NCBI GenBank assembly: GCA_030706015.1
Contig: JAUZPI010000097.1
Location: forward strand, 1 to 14,261
Length of the DNA stretch: 14,261 bases
DNA from: Bacillota bacterium
GTDB taxonomy: Bacteria > Bacillota > Clostridia > Clostridiales > Clostridiaceae
Direction of reading: 5' to 3'
A program made the translations under genes and the position numbers. This document shows, piece by piece, positions 1 to 7,681 of the stretch (position 1 is its first letter; every line of letters begins with the position of its first letter). Under the pieces are notes generated by a model. It had not been told where the DNA came from, made no database searches, and saw only the letters and a list, made by a program, of their open reading frames with translations.

Positions 1-43
1 TATCAGCTAGGGCTTATTAAAGTGCGCAATTTTTTATTTATAG

Positions 44-72
44 AGTATATCGTATCTTAAATCACTATACAA
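44..72 (-). promoter_or_regulatory. Candidate sigma-A promoter reading out of the left edge
   Basis: On the minus strand a -35-like TTGTAT (67-72) is separated by exactly 17 nt from a -10-like TATACT (44-49). The expected start is near position 37. It lies just beyond the terminator of the two-component operon, so it would serve a gene to the left of the window. AT-rich DNA gives chance matches, but the spacing and the position after a terminator support it. Confidence 0.45.
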
Positions 73-89
73 ATTTCCACAAAACGTTA

Positions 90-142
90 AAAGGAGGCTG
101 CCGCCTCAGCATATTTTTTATGCTAATGCGACAGCCCCCTTT
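90..142 (-). terminator. Intrinsic terminator of the two-component operon
   Basis: A long inverted repeat: outer arms 90-104 and 128-142 and an inner stem AGCATA/TATGCT around an A-rich loop (minus strand). In minus-strand RNA the outer arms pair almost completely because two non-Watson-Crick positions become G-U wobbles. In plus-strand RNA the same positions are A-C mismatches. The minus-strand stem ends in CCTCCTTTT, a short U-tract. It lies about 45 nt past the response-regulator stop codon, so it most likely ends that operon. Confidence 0.8.
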
Positions 143-186
143 ACCATACTTTAATGAAATTAACGAGTTATTTACCCCGAAAAACT

Positions 187-1263
187 TCAGCTATATTGAT
201 TTGCTTTGTCGTTAATGGAATTCCTGTATTCTGTGGGTGACATACCTGCATACTTTTTGAATATTTTACTGAAGTATTCTGTATCCTTATAACCTAACTT
301 ATCTGCAATTTCATAATTTTTTAGTTCCCCATCTACCATTAGTTTTTTTGCTCTTTCCATCTTGACTCTTGAAACATAATCCAAAACAGAGGTCCCTGTT
401 TTGTTTCTGAAAACTTCACTAAGATAGTTTTTATTCATAAATAGGTGGTTTGCCAGCACAGTTAGGTTTATTTCACTATCAACATTTTCTAGAACAAAAA
501 TACTGATTTGATTAATAACACTTCCATACTTATTACAAAAATATATATTTTTCATTTTTATACTAACATCTCTAATACTTGTTATTAAGAAATTCTTCAT
601 ATCCTGCAATGAGGTTAATTCAGAGAATTCCTTACCCTCAAGGAATTTAATATCAATAAACTTCTCAAACCAAGGCATACGTTCCCTAATTAATTCAGAT
701 GCCTTTCTAAAAAGCATTTGCAGCACCAATTGAGTTTTTAATTCATCTCCCTCTGAATCAGCTATCTTATCAAAAACCAGTTCAGCTGCTAGCTCTGCAT
801 TTTTGCATTCCTTTATTAACTCAAATATTTGCTGCATGTCTGCATAGGGATTATATATTTGTAATTTCTTTTCTTCATGTTTCTTTTCAGTTATAAATTC
901 TTTAGCTCTTATAAGCAGCTGAGAAAGCCCTTCTTCACTGACAGGTTTGACAAGATAATCAAATGCTCCTAATACCAAGCCCTTTCTGGCATATTCAAAT
1001 TCACTGCACTCACTTAGAAGAACTACGCAGGTAGCTAGTTTCTTAGTTCTTATCTGCTCCAGCAATTCTACGCCATCCATAATAGGCATGCGTATATCAG
1101 TTATAACTAAATCCACTGGAGACTGTTGAAGCTTTATAAGAGCTTCATGACCATTTCCTGCTTCCTCTGCAATCTCAAATCCTGAGACTTTTCCCCACAA
1201 TTTAAGCCTTTTTAAATCTATTCTCATAATCTCTCTATCATCTACTATCATAGCCTTATACAT
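187..1263 (-). CDS. Response regulator, receiver plus AraC-type DNA-binding domain
   Basis: This 358-aa cytoplasmic transcription factor should be phosphorylated by the kinase encoded just upstream. Residues 1-120 form a receiver domain: acidic pair D8/D9, phosphoacceptor D56 in the context VITDIRMPIMDG, S84 at the switch position, and K106 in FDYLVKP. Residues about 120-250 are a linker with no domain I recognise. Residues about 255-352 are a double helix-turn-helix of the AraC/XylS type; the second recognition region reads EIADKLGYKDTEYFSKIFKK and is followed by the typical GMSPTEYR. The start ATG has AAGGTGA a few bases upstream. The kinase stop is 26 nt away, so the two genes form one transcript. 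This architecture (YesN-like) is common in Firmicutes and often controls transport, carbohydrate or stress genes; the target here is unknown. Confidence 0.93.
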   Translation of the reverse strand: MYKAMIVDDREIMRIDLKRLKLWGKVSGFEIAEEAGNGHEALIKLQQSPVDLVITDIRMPIMDGVELLEQIRTKKLATCVVLLSECSEFEYARKGLVLGAFDYLVKPVSEEGLSQLLIRAKEFITEKKHEEKKLQIYNPYADMQQIFELIKECKNAELAAELVFDKIADSEGDELKTQLVLQMLFRKASELIRERMPWFEKFIDIKFLEGKEFSELTSLQDMKNFLITSIRDVSIKMKNIYFCNKYGSVINQISIFVLENVDSEINLTVLANHLFMNKNYLSEVFRNKTGTSVLDYVSRVKMERAKKLMVDGELKNYEIADKLGYKDTEYFSKIFKKYAGMSPTEYRNSINDKANQYS

Positions 1264-1289
1264 TTAATCACCTTCATCAGATATAAAAT

Positions 1290-3659
1290 CTATTCCTTTG
1301 GCAGTGTAAAGAAAATTATTGTCCCCTCGCCCTTTTTACCTTTAATCCAGGTCCTTCCACCATGCTTTTGAATAATTTTATGCACAATACATAAGCCTAT
1401 ACCACTGCCCTCATACTCATCACTAGTATGAAGTCTCTGAAACATACCAAAGAGTTTTCCTGCGTACTCCATATCAAACCCTGCCCCATTATCTTTAACA
1501 TAAAACTCTAATTCCTTACTTTTTACTGTACATCCCACAGCTATATTAGCTATTTCTTTATTTTTAGTAAACTTAACTGCATTGCTAAGAATATTGTATA
1601 TCAACTGTCTCATAAGAATAGTATCAGCCATACCAAATGGAATATGAGTTTCAAATTGTAAATCTATTTTTCTATTATTACAGGTTGATTTTAATTCAGT
1701 AAAGATACTTGTGAAAATGTCCTTTATATCTATCTTCTCTTTAGCTATACTTAGCTTGGAGGTAGCCGAATATTGCAATAGTTTATTTATGAGATTTATC
1801 ATCTCACTGCATATTCCTCTAATGTTATTAATCATTTGGACAGCTTCATTTTCTAAACTTTCCTCATAGTCCTCTAGAATTATCCTGCTGTAGCTATCAA
1901 TAGCTCTCAGTGGGGATTTTAAATCATGTGAAACGGTATGATTAAAAGCTTCTAATTCTGCTAAAGTGCTTTGAAGCTCAGAGGTTCGCTCTATTACCCG
2001 CTGCTCTAGTTCTCTGTTAATTTTAATTATTTCTTCTTCAGCTTTCTTTCTTTCCGTAACATCCTTAGCAAATACTGAAACTTCATGTACTTCACCATTT
2101 TTGTAGATTGGATTAAAATATAACTCTATATATTTTTCACCTTTAAAGGTTTTATACTCAAGATGCTGCTTTCCTGAACTTATAACCTCATCATATTGAG
2201 ATTTCCAAAATTCCACGCCCTCTTCGCCAATAGACTCATATATAGGAGACCCTACCTTTACATCCTTACCATAACTCTCCTTGAGATGCTCACGAAGAGA
2301 AGAATTGAAGGTAACAAGATTATAATCTCTATCCACAGACCATATCATATCATTGGTACTCTCAATAATTGCTTCTAATTTATCTGTTTCTTTTCTAAGG
2401 TTGGCCTCAGTTCTTTTAATTCTCTCCATATTTTCAACAAGTTTTCTTTGAGCTGTCACATAAGGTGTAACGTCTCTTCCTAGTCCAATGAGTTTCTTAT
2501 TTCCTCTTAAATCTTTAGCAATTCTCATATTAATCCAGAGTGTACGTATGGTTCCATCCTTCCTTTTAACCTCAAGCTCTAGATTTTGTATTCTCCCTGT
2601 ACTTCTAAGTCCTTGAATCACCTGCCTTCTGTATTCAGGTTTTAAGTAGAAGTCTGTCATTTTCATCCCTATAACCTTGCTCTGTTCATATCCAAGTACG
2701 TCCTTTACAGATGGAGATACTTCCGTTATTGTTCCGTCAATGAAGGTTTCATAATAAAGATCCTGTATATTATCAAAGATATTATGATATCTTCTCTCAT
2801 TCTCTTCTAGAAGCTCTTCTGACTGCCGCCTTTTCTCAAAATATCTTATTGCAGTTCCTGCCGCAAACAGACAATATATTGCAAGTATTATCAGAAAGAG
2901 TATATCCCTTGTATCTATAACTTGCATCCTTCTTGATATATTATTCCCAAAGGCAAATGAATACTCCGTAAATATCATGGATATCCAGAGTGCAGCACCG
3001 ATTCCAAGAACATTTATAAGAATAGCTGAATTATTTTTTGATTTGTTTTCCACCCTAATCAAAAACAATCTTTTTATTGTTGGCAGCAACAATAAAGTAT
3101 CACATGCAATAAGTATAAAAAAATCTGCAATTATTCTTATTATCAACAACATCCGCAAATTGTTAGTATTGATTGAAGTTATAACATCCTTATACAAAAA
3201 TGATGAATTGAATTTAACCAGAGTAGGAAATACAACTAAATACAAAGGTATATACAGTAATATGCATAGTAGTTCCATTGTAAATATATTATAAATATAT
3301 CTGCTTGTGTTTATCCTCTTTGCACAAGCGTAGCCATGTATAACCATCCATATAATATTTATGATAAATGGTATAAAACAGGCCCAGCCATTATTAATCC
3401 ACAGATAAAATGGGTGAAATGCTCCAAACCCTGCTATTAGACTTAGAATTCCATATTTACTGCCCCACGCAAAAGTAATAAGCATTGGCAAAAGCATGCT
3501 CCATACGAAATCAATTTGCATTGGACCATAAGCAAACTTTATTCTGAAAAATGTTCCTATAAATGTTATGAAACCTAATAAGATTGATATGAAAAGTTTA
3601 TATACGTGCCCTGAGAATAATCTCCTTATACGCATAATACCACTACTTACACTATTCAC
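1290..3659 (-). CDS. Membrane sensor histidine kinase with two PAS domains
   Basis: This is a signal-sensing autokinase that should pass phosphate to the AraC-type regulator downstream. Numbered from the longer frame (ATG at 3728, 812 aa), residues about 42-296 hold roughly eight hydrophobic segments, a large membrane sensor region of no family I recognise. PAS 1 with its PAC tail spans about 312-422 and PAS 2 about 450-560. A coiled coil (560-592) leads to the HisKA domain with phosphoacceptor H601 in NHTVSHDLKSPLRAI, the phytochrome-like subtype. The ATPase domain shows an N box (N712/N716), DNGAG at 746-750 and GSGIGL at 774-779. I prefer the GTG at 3659 as start: GGAGG lies 10 nt upstream at 3670-3674, whereas the ATG at 3728 has no Shine-Dalgarno site and would sit only about 11 nt from the predicted transcript start. 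The longer start cannot be excluded. Confidence 0.9.
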   Translation of the reverse strand: MNSVSSGIMRIRRLFSGHVYKLFISILLGFITFIGTFFRIKFAYGPMQIDFVWSMLLPMLITFAWGSKYGILSLIAGFGAFHPFYLWINNGWACFIPFIINIIWMVIHGYACAKRINTSRYIYNIFTMELLCILLYIPLYLVVFPTLVKFNSSFLYKDVITSINTNNLRMLLIIRIIADFFILIACDTLLLLPTIKRLFLIRVENKSKNNSAILINVLGIGAALWISMIFTEYSFAFGNNISRRMQVIDTRDILFLIILAIYCLFAAGTAIRYFEKRRQSEELLEENERRYHNIFDNIQDLYYETFIDGTITEVSPSVKDVLGYEQSKVIGMKMTDFYLKPEYRRQVIQGLRSTGRIQNLELEVKRKDGTIRTLWINMRIAKDLRGNKKLIGLGRDVTPYVTAQRKLVENMERIKRTEANLRKETDKLEAIIESTNDMIWSVDRDYNLVTFNSSLREHLKESYGKDVKVGSPIYESIGEEGVEFWKSQYDEVISSGKQHLEYKTFKGEKYIELYFNPIYKNGEVHEVSVFAKDVTERKKAEEEIIKINRELEQRVIERTSELQSTLAELEAFNHTVSHDLKSPLRAIDSYSRIILEDYEESLENEAVQMINNIRGICSEMINLINKLLQYSATSKLSIAKEKIDIKDIFTSIFTELKSTCNNRKIDLQFETHIPFGMADTILMRQLIYNILSNAVKFTKNKEIANIAVGCTVKSKELEFYVKDNGAGFDMEYAGKLFGMFQRLHTSDEYEGSGIGLCIVHKIIQKHGGRTWIKGKKGEGTIIFFTLPKE

Positions 3660-3745
3660 AGTATTGCGTCCTCCAATATTCATATATTCTCTATGATTCA
3701 CCTGATTATATATCATAACCAAATCCATTACTGCTATTATTAAAC

Positions 3746-3774
3746 ATTCTATTCTTATTTTCGAAGATTTTCAA
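3746..3774 (-). promoter_or_regulatory. Sigma-A-type promoter of the two-component operon
   Basis: On the minus strand TTGAAA (3769-3774) and TAGAAT (3746-3751) are separated by exactly 17 nt, close to the consensus. The predicted start is near 3739, upstream of the histidine kinase. It lies in the 155-nt stretch between the HAAS-like gene and the GTG start I prefer for the kinase. I see no terminator in that stretch, so read-through from the upstream gene is also possible. Confidence 0.6.
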
Positions 3775-3814
3775 CACAACTCAAGATAAATTTTACTTTT
3801 TAATAACCTTTATC

Positions 3815-4720
3815 CTATATACTTGAAGGTGTACCTTTAAATTTTACATTTAAATGCCCTGTCAGTTTAAACAGTATGTATGCTGGGATATTTACCGTAA
3901 AGAAGGCTATAGTCCACATGAGATGTAATCTCCTTGCTTGGTGTGCCTTAATAGCAGCCCATACTCCAAACAACAGCCAATAAAGCACGAATGCAATCGT
4001 ACTAAATACTGATATCATTCTGAACATTCCTACTATACTTCCAAGTTTATCGGCCTTATTTAGCTGAGTGTATTCTATTTTTATAAGCCATATATTATCC
4101 TTTGTACTAGCAGTGATTAATTTAGAACTGAAATCAAAACTCATATCACTGATTCTATTATTGAAATAGGTATATTGTGCTTTAGAATTATCATTGTTAT
4201 TAAAACTGTGTATATCATAGTCCTTAGGAAATTTATATATATACATGTAATTTAACTGTTCTCCATCTTGTTTTAATTTAACCATATACTGATTGAAGAT
4301 CTTATTTATCTTAACATCAGCTACTCCTTGGTCTTTTTCAATGGCTTCCTTTGATATCATTGCTAAATCAGCTGTATAATCATGACTATATTTTGTCCCA
4401 ACATAATTTCCGCCATACCAAAGCATAACAATAGACATAATCCCCATAATTGCAAACATTAATGCAGTAATTAAGATGCCTTTTGTAATATTTTCACTAA
4501 TATTAAATTCTTTAAATACTCTCTTTCGCTCTTTTTTTATGTTACCAAAGCGTTCAATTGCAAGGTATAAGCTTTCTTTCTCTGACTTTCCTTCCATCTG
4601 TAGTTCTTTAATAATTTGCAATAGCTGACTCCTGGTTTCTTCTTTCCATGAACTTATTTCCTCAGGACTACCTTTAACATTCTTGTAGATTGAATTAATA
4701 TACCGCTCAAGCTTCCTCAC
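3815..4720 (-). CDS. HAAS-like (permease-prefix) membrane protein, function unknown
   Basis: This 301-aa protein starts at a GTG (4718-4720) preceded by a textbook AGGAGGT (4728-4734) at 7-nt spacing. Residues about 1-72 form a charged helical region (KLERYINSIYKN, then ERFGN at 56-60) resembling the HAAS/permease-prefix domain that Firmicute proteins of the DUF1700/DUF1129 type carry ahead of membrane segments. A membrane helix follows at about 81-101. A soluble stretch of about 125 residues rich in Asn, Asp and Lys comes next, probably outside the cell. Two more helices lie at about 231-257 and 267-287. Such proteins are usually encoded next to a PadR-type repressor, often as membrane partners or anti-sigma-like factors. 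No PadR gene is visible here. Family assignment is by pattern and moderately sure; function is not known. Confidence 0.75.
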   Translation of the reverse strand: MRKLERYINSIYKNVKGSPEEISSWKEETRSQLLQIIKELQMEGKSEKESLYLAIERFGNIKKERKRVFKEFNISENITKGILITALMFAIMGIMSIVMLWYGGNYVGTKYSHDYTADLAMISKEAIEKDQGVADVKINKIFNQYMVKLKQDGEQLNYMYIYKFPKDYDIHSFNNNDNSKAQYTYFNNRISDMSFDFSSKLITASTKDNIWLIKIEYTQLNKADKLGSIVGMFRMISVFSTIAFVLYWLLFGVWAAIKAHQARRLHLMWTIAFFTVNIPAYILFKLTGHLNVKFKGTPSSI

Positions 4721-4794
4721 CCTTAATACCTCCTAAAAATATATTATGTCTTCAATCCTACGATTACTTACAAATTGTGTCACTCTATAGTTAT

Positions 4795-4824
4795 ATAATA
4801 CTATACTCTACCATATTATGTAAA
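4795..4824 (-). promoter_or_regulatory. Possible promoter for the HAAS-like gene
   Basis: On the minus strand TTTACA (4819-4824) and TATTAT (4795-4800) lie 18 nt apart, giving a leader of about 70 nt before the GTG start. Around the -10 is an imperfect symmetrical stretch (CTATAG and CTATA flanking an AT core) that could be an operator. The region is very AT-rich, so chance matches are likely. Confidence 0.35.
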
Positions 4825-4902
4825 ATGATTTATAGTTTACAACGAAAAAAAGGTATTAACTTATGATCGTCATACCTCTATACATACTTATTCTATTAAG
4901 CT

Positions 4903-5013
4903 TTATAAGCTTATATATTCTCTTATTGCTTCTGCCACGCCATCTTCATCATTAGTAAGAGTTACAGCATCAGCATATTTTTTAATAATGATTAACTGAA
5001 TATCATAAGTAAT
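4903..5013 (-). pseudogene. Remnant of a Cof-type HAD phosphatase, C-terminus only
   Basis: The minus strand encodes an open stretch ending YADAVTLTNDEDGVAEAI, then REYISL and a stop at 4903-4905. This closely matches the usual C-terminus of Cof/YidA-type HAD-superfamily sugar-phosphate phosphatases, which end in an A-D-x-V-T-x-x-N-x-E-D-G-V-A-x-A-I pattern. Only about 36 codons are open before an in-frame TAA at 5014-5016. There is no start codon with a ribosome binding site, and no room for the roughly 230 missing residues before the terminator at 5029. It is therefore a decayed or deletion-truncated gene. A palindrome TAAGCTT-TAT-AAGCTTA overlaps its stop codon. Confidence 0.7.
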
Positions 5014-5028
5014 TTAACACTACTAATA

Positions 5029-5058
5029 CAAAAGACCCTAGCATAAACTGCTAGAGCC
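5029..5058 (-). terminator. Intrinsic terminator closing the large-protein operon
   Basis: In minus-strand RNA a stem of about 10 pairs (arms 5034-5043 and 5049-5058, core CTAGCA/TGCTAG, some G-U pairs) encloses the 5-nt loop GTTTA and is followed by TCTTTTG, a U-rich tail. It sits about 35 nt past the stop codon of the kinase-fold gene and is the first clear terminator for the run of minus-strand genes that enters from the right edge. Confidence 0.8.
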
Positions 5059-5091
5059 GTTGTAATCTCTATCTCTAATTTTATTGAACAT

Positions 5092-6246
5092 TTATCCTTT
5101 ACACATTCTGCCTACAAGCTCTTCAAATGTATTCAACAGAGAACGATGCACGTCATTTCCTTTAAGAAGGTACAGCATACGTCCTATTATTGCTATTAGA
5201 TGTGAAGGTATGTTGCCTATCAGCTGTGCATCCTTTGATACCTGAAGCATCTTACCTATAAGCACAAGGGAATGATATATCAATGCACTGCTGAATTGCT
5301 TTTGCCATTCTATATCACTGTAGTTTCTTCCCATAAACTTTTCCAATTGGCTCCTGTACCTATAAAGAAATTCAATAGGAAAGGCGGGATTATTTAAAAA
5401 ATAGTACCCTGTATTAAGATCTATTTCATATTTCCCTGCCAAAGGCTTACATATATCAAGAAGTATATGTGAATACTTTGAGTTTTCAAAATCTATGAGA
5501 TACAGTTTTTCTTCCCTTCTAACCACCTGTCTGCCATTTGCTAGATCATCGTGTATTAATCCATAGAAGTTCCCTGGATTTGTTATGTCCATCTCAATTT
5601 CATTTATCATAACATCAAAGGCCTTGGGTATCATTACTCCCATAATACTACAGTAATCCTTTAGCATATCTACTGCTAGTCTCAAGCGTGTACTATAAGA
5701 ACTAAGGCTATTTCGTCTCTTGTCCATAATCATGGATGGCAGCATACATTCTTCTCTCATTGCTTCATATATATCATATTTGCCAATTGTTGAAGCATGA
5801 AGGCCTGCAAGGGTATGTGATAGATCCCTAATAATTACTTCTAGGGTATCTATATGCTGTATACCTGTGGGATTTATATCCTCCAGTACTGCAAGTCCAT
5901 AAAATTCAAAGCTATATACCTTAGGAATAAGGTGAAACTGCTTTGCATGAGTGTGCAAAAATTTATATGCCAGCATTTCTTCTAAAAACTCCTGTGTCAG
6001 TTCTCCAGCTCCTGAGGCTGGGTATAGCTTAAGAATCTCATGCTTCACAATCACAGAGGATGGTATCTGTCCATCACCTTCTACTTTCACTCTTGCCACA
6101 GTAGCAAGTCTTTCACTTAATTTTATATATTCATTAATCCTTATATCTTTATCAAAATAACGGCATATTGCTTCCGTTATATCTTTCAAAAGCTGTTCCA
6201 TAGCTTTTTCATTTCTTGCAATTAAGTTATTCTCTTGCTCAGTCAT
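5092..6246 (-). CDS. APH/choline-kinase-fold protein, altered catalytic loop
   Basis: A predicted cytoplasmic protein of the aminoglycoside-phosphotransferase/spore-coat CotS-like kinase fold. Numbering follows the longer 387-aa frame from the ATG at 6255. VIVKHEILKLY (69-79) gives a plausible ATP-binding Lys71. The catalytic loop reads HDDLANGRQV (235-244) and the metal-binding Asp lies in LIDFEN (D255). Family members normally have H-x-D-x-x-x-x-N; here the last position (242) is Arg, with an Asn two residues earlier at 240. Activity may be altered or lost. I chose the second ATG (6244-6246, starting MTEQENN): AAGGG at 6256-6260 is 9 nt from it but abuts the first ATG. It follows the collar-domain gene by about 50 nt and precedes the terminator, so it is the last gene of the operon. 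The substrate is unknown; drug resistance is not implied. Confidence 0.8.
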   Translation of the reverse strand: MTEQENNLIARNEKAMEQLLKDITEAICRYFDKDIRINEYIKLSERLATVARVKVEGDGQIPSSVIVKHEILKLYPASGAGELTQEFLEEMLAYKFLHTHAKQFHLIPKVYSFEFYGLAVLEDINPTGIQHIDTLEVIIRDLSHTLAGLHASTIGKYDIYEAMREECMLPSMIMDKRRNSLSSYSTRLRLAVDMLKDYCSIMGVMIPKAFDVMINEIEMDITNPGNFYGLIHDDLANGRQVVRREEKLYLIDFENSKYSHILLDICKPLAGKYEIDLNTGYYFLNNPAFPIEFLYRYRSQLEKFMGRNYSDIEWQKQFSSALIYHSLVLIGKMLQVSKDAQLIGNIPSHLIAIIGRMLYLLKGNDVHRSLLNTFEELVGRMCKG

Positions 6247-6299
6247 GGTCTTCATCCCTTCTTGGCTGTGTCAGCTGATGCTTTTTAACTTAATAAAAT

Positions 6300-7643
6300 T
6301 TAATTAGGAAGTCTCATTATATAGTAAAGAGCGTAGTACATAGGTCTATTAAAATAACCATTGCTATCAGCTGGTTGAGGATTTTGACTTATAAAAGGTG
6401 TTGTTGCTACTGATATTGGATGTGTATGGTCACCATCTGTACTAGTGACAGAAGATGCTACATCTTGTCCACAACGGTCTACAATTGTAATCCCCCTACC
6501 AGAGCTAGCGGTATTGCTGTACCAAGCTGCTGGCGGATGATGAGTATGATTACCTGCATTTCCTATTGTAATCTGTCCAGAACTTACATAGGTAGTATGT
6601 ACATGATTGTCAGGTCCTCCACTACTATTGAGGGGTGCAATACCGGCTCCTACTATAAATCTATCTGTTAAATTTGGAGCACCGTTATTTCCATTACAAA
6701 TCTGCCAGCCTTCATAAGGTGTTCCCTTTATTCCTTTGCCACTTGAATCGTAACAATTAATAGAAACATCCCCGGAATACATTATTATGCTATATGGAGG
6801 GCACATTCCTATACCACTTACTACGCCTGTAACCTTCAGATTTCCACCTACAGTTTCATTACCGCTTACTGCAGAGCTTGATGGTGTAATATCAGGATTA
6901 ATTATAGAAATTGTAAGATACTCATAGAGATAATCTGTTTGTGACCATACAGTATCCGACATTTCAGCTTCAAGTACAAATGTAGTTGTATTTTGAATAC
7001 CTGTTGGCAGATCAACAGATTTTGCACTTCCTTCATAAATTAGTGCACTATTAGATTGAGTACGAACCCTATATATTGTAGCATTACCATCCCAGGTAAG
7101 TCTTATTGGTGTACCCTTAGAAAACTGCCCTGATGCCGGCCCGCCAGCTGTACTAGCTGCGAAATTCTTTAAGTAGAACACTGGTTGTGATATCTGCACA
7201 CTGAAGGTCGCATCTTTTTCAGTATAGTTCACACCATCTTGTGAAGAAAACTCTGCTATATGCAAGTCATTTATAATGGTAGGTATGTTCACTATATTCT
7301 TTATTGCTATAGAGAAACTTAAAAGATAGTTTATAAGGTTATAGCTGCTGTCCTTTGTTGCAAACCTTATAAGCGTGTAATTTACCTCCTCAGTAACTTC
7401 TCTTAAATCACTTCCCAGACCTGTTGTCCACTTATCGCTTGAGCAAGCTGAAGTAAATTCATTAGTTTTACTCAATGCATTTGTAGGTATGTATATGTCT
7501 ATTTCGTTGCAATATACAGTATTTCCTGTAGGTACAGTTACATTAATTCGGATTTCTCCAGATTCCTCACTTCCTGCAGTACTAACCTGTAATGGATATG
7601 GCTGTGTGTATATTCCATAGGTCAACATAGTTTCATCAGCCAT
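6300..7643 (-). CDS. Tail-collar/fibre-type protein with HxH motifs
   Basis: A 447-aa protein with phage tail-fibre features at its C-terminus. Residues about 1-150 are beta-rich and unassigned. About 152-250 look like an Ig-like beta-sandwich (RLTWDGNATIYRV, then TTTFVLEA). About 283-335 match the phage tail collar pattern: YSGDV, YEGWQICNG, then NLTDRFIVGAG. Three HxH pairs follow (HVH 347-349, HTHH 366-369, HTH 406-408), as in trimeric fibre tips that bind metal, and the end FNRPMYYALYYIMRLPN is typical of fibre C-termini. There is no signal peptide. The ATG at 7641-7643 is chosen because AGGAGGT lies 7 nt upstream; the frame is open 18 codons further, but that stretch overlaps an inverted repeat. 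It probably forms the receptor- or surface-binding tip of whatever the upstream proteins build; a free-standing adhesin is the alternative. Confidence 0.85.
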   Translation of the reverse strand: MADETMLTYGIYTQPYPLQVSTAGSEESGEIRINVTVPTGNTVYCNEIDIYIPTNALSKTNEFTSACSSDKWTTGLGSDLREVTEEVNYTLIRFATKDSSYNLINYLLSFSIAIKNIVNIPTIINDLHIAEFSSQDGVNYTEKDATFSVQISQPVFYLKNFAASTAGGPASGQFSKGTPIRLTWDGNATIYRVRTQSNSALIYEGSAKSVDLPTGIQNTTTFVLEAEMSDTVWSQTDYLYEYLTISIINPDITPSSSAVSGNETVGGNLKVTGVVSGIGMCPPYSIIMYSGDVSINCYDSSGKGIKGTPYEGWQICNGNNGAPNLTDRFIVGAGIAPLNSSGGPDNHVHTTYVSSGQITIGNAGNHTHHPPAAWYSNTASSGRGITIVDRCGQDVASSVTSTDGDHTHPISVATTPFISQNPQPADSNGYFNRPMYYALYYIMRLPN

Positions 7644-7650
7644 TTTATAC

Positions 7651-7657
7651 ACCTCCT
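7651..7657 (-). promoter_or_regulatory. Ribosome binding site fixing the collar-protein start
   Basis: AGGAGGT on the minus strand, 7 nt before the ATG at 7641-7643. The upstream in-frame ATG at 7695-7697 has no comparable site, so this decides the shorter start. Confidence 0.85.
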
Positions 7658-7681
7658 GATTTATAATATTTTTATTATAAA

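Noticed and set aside
1..60. Possible C-terminal end of a plus-strand gene (19 open codons to a TAA at 58-60)
   Set aside because: It is too short to judge and overlaps a good leftward promoter (TTGTAT-17-TATACT). No motif is recognised.
2977..3294. Plus-strand open frame of 105 codons
   Set aside because: It is antisense to the membrane region of the histidine kinase. Its hydrophobicity mirrors the complementary strand.
5092..6255. Antibiotic-resistance aminoglycoside phosphotransferase
   Set aside because: Only the general fold is supported. The catalytic loop deviates and the operon context points elsewhere, so a resistance function is not claimed.
6420..6671. Cys/Ser/Tyr-rich plus-strand frame of 83 codons that looks like a small cysteine-rich peptide
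   Set aside because: It is antisense to the collar domain. The Cys content comes from complementing Thr/Ala/Gly-rich coding, and no ribosome binding site is visible.
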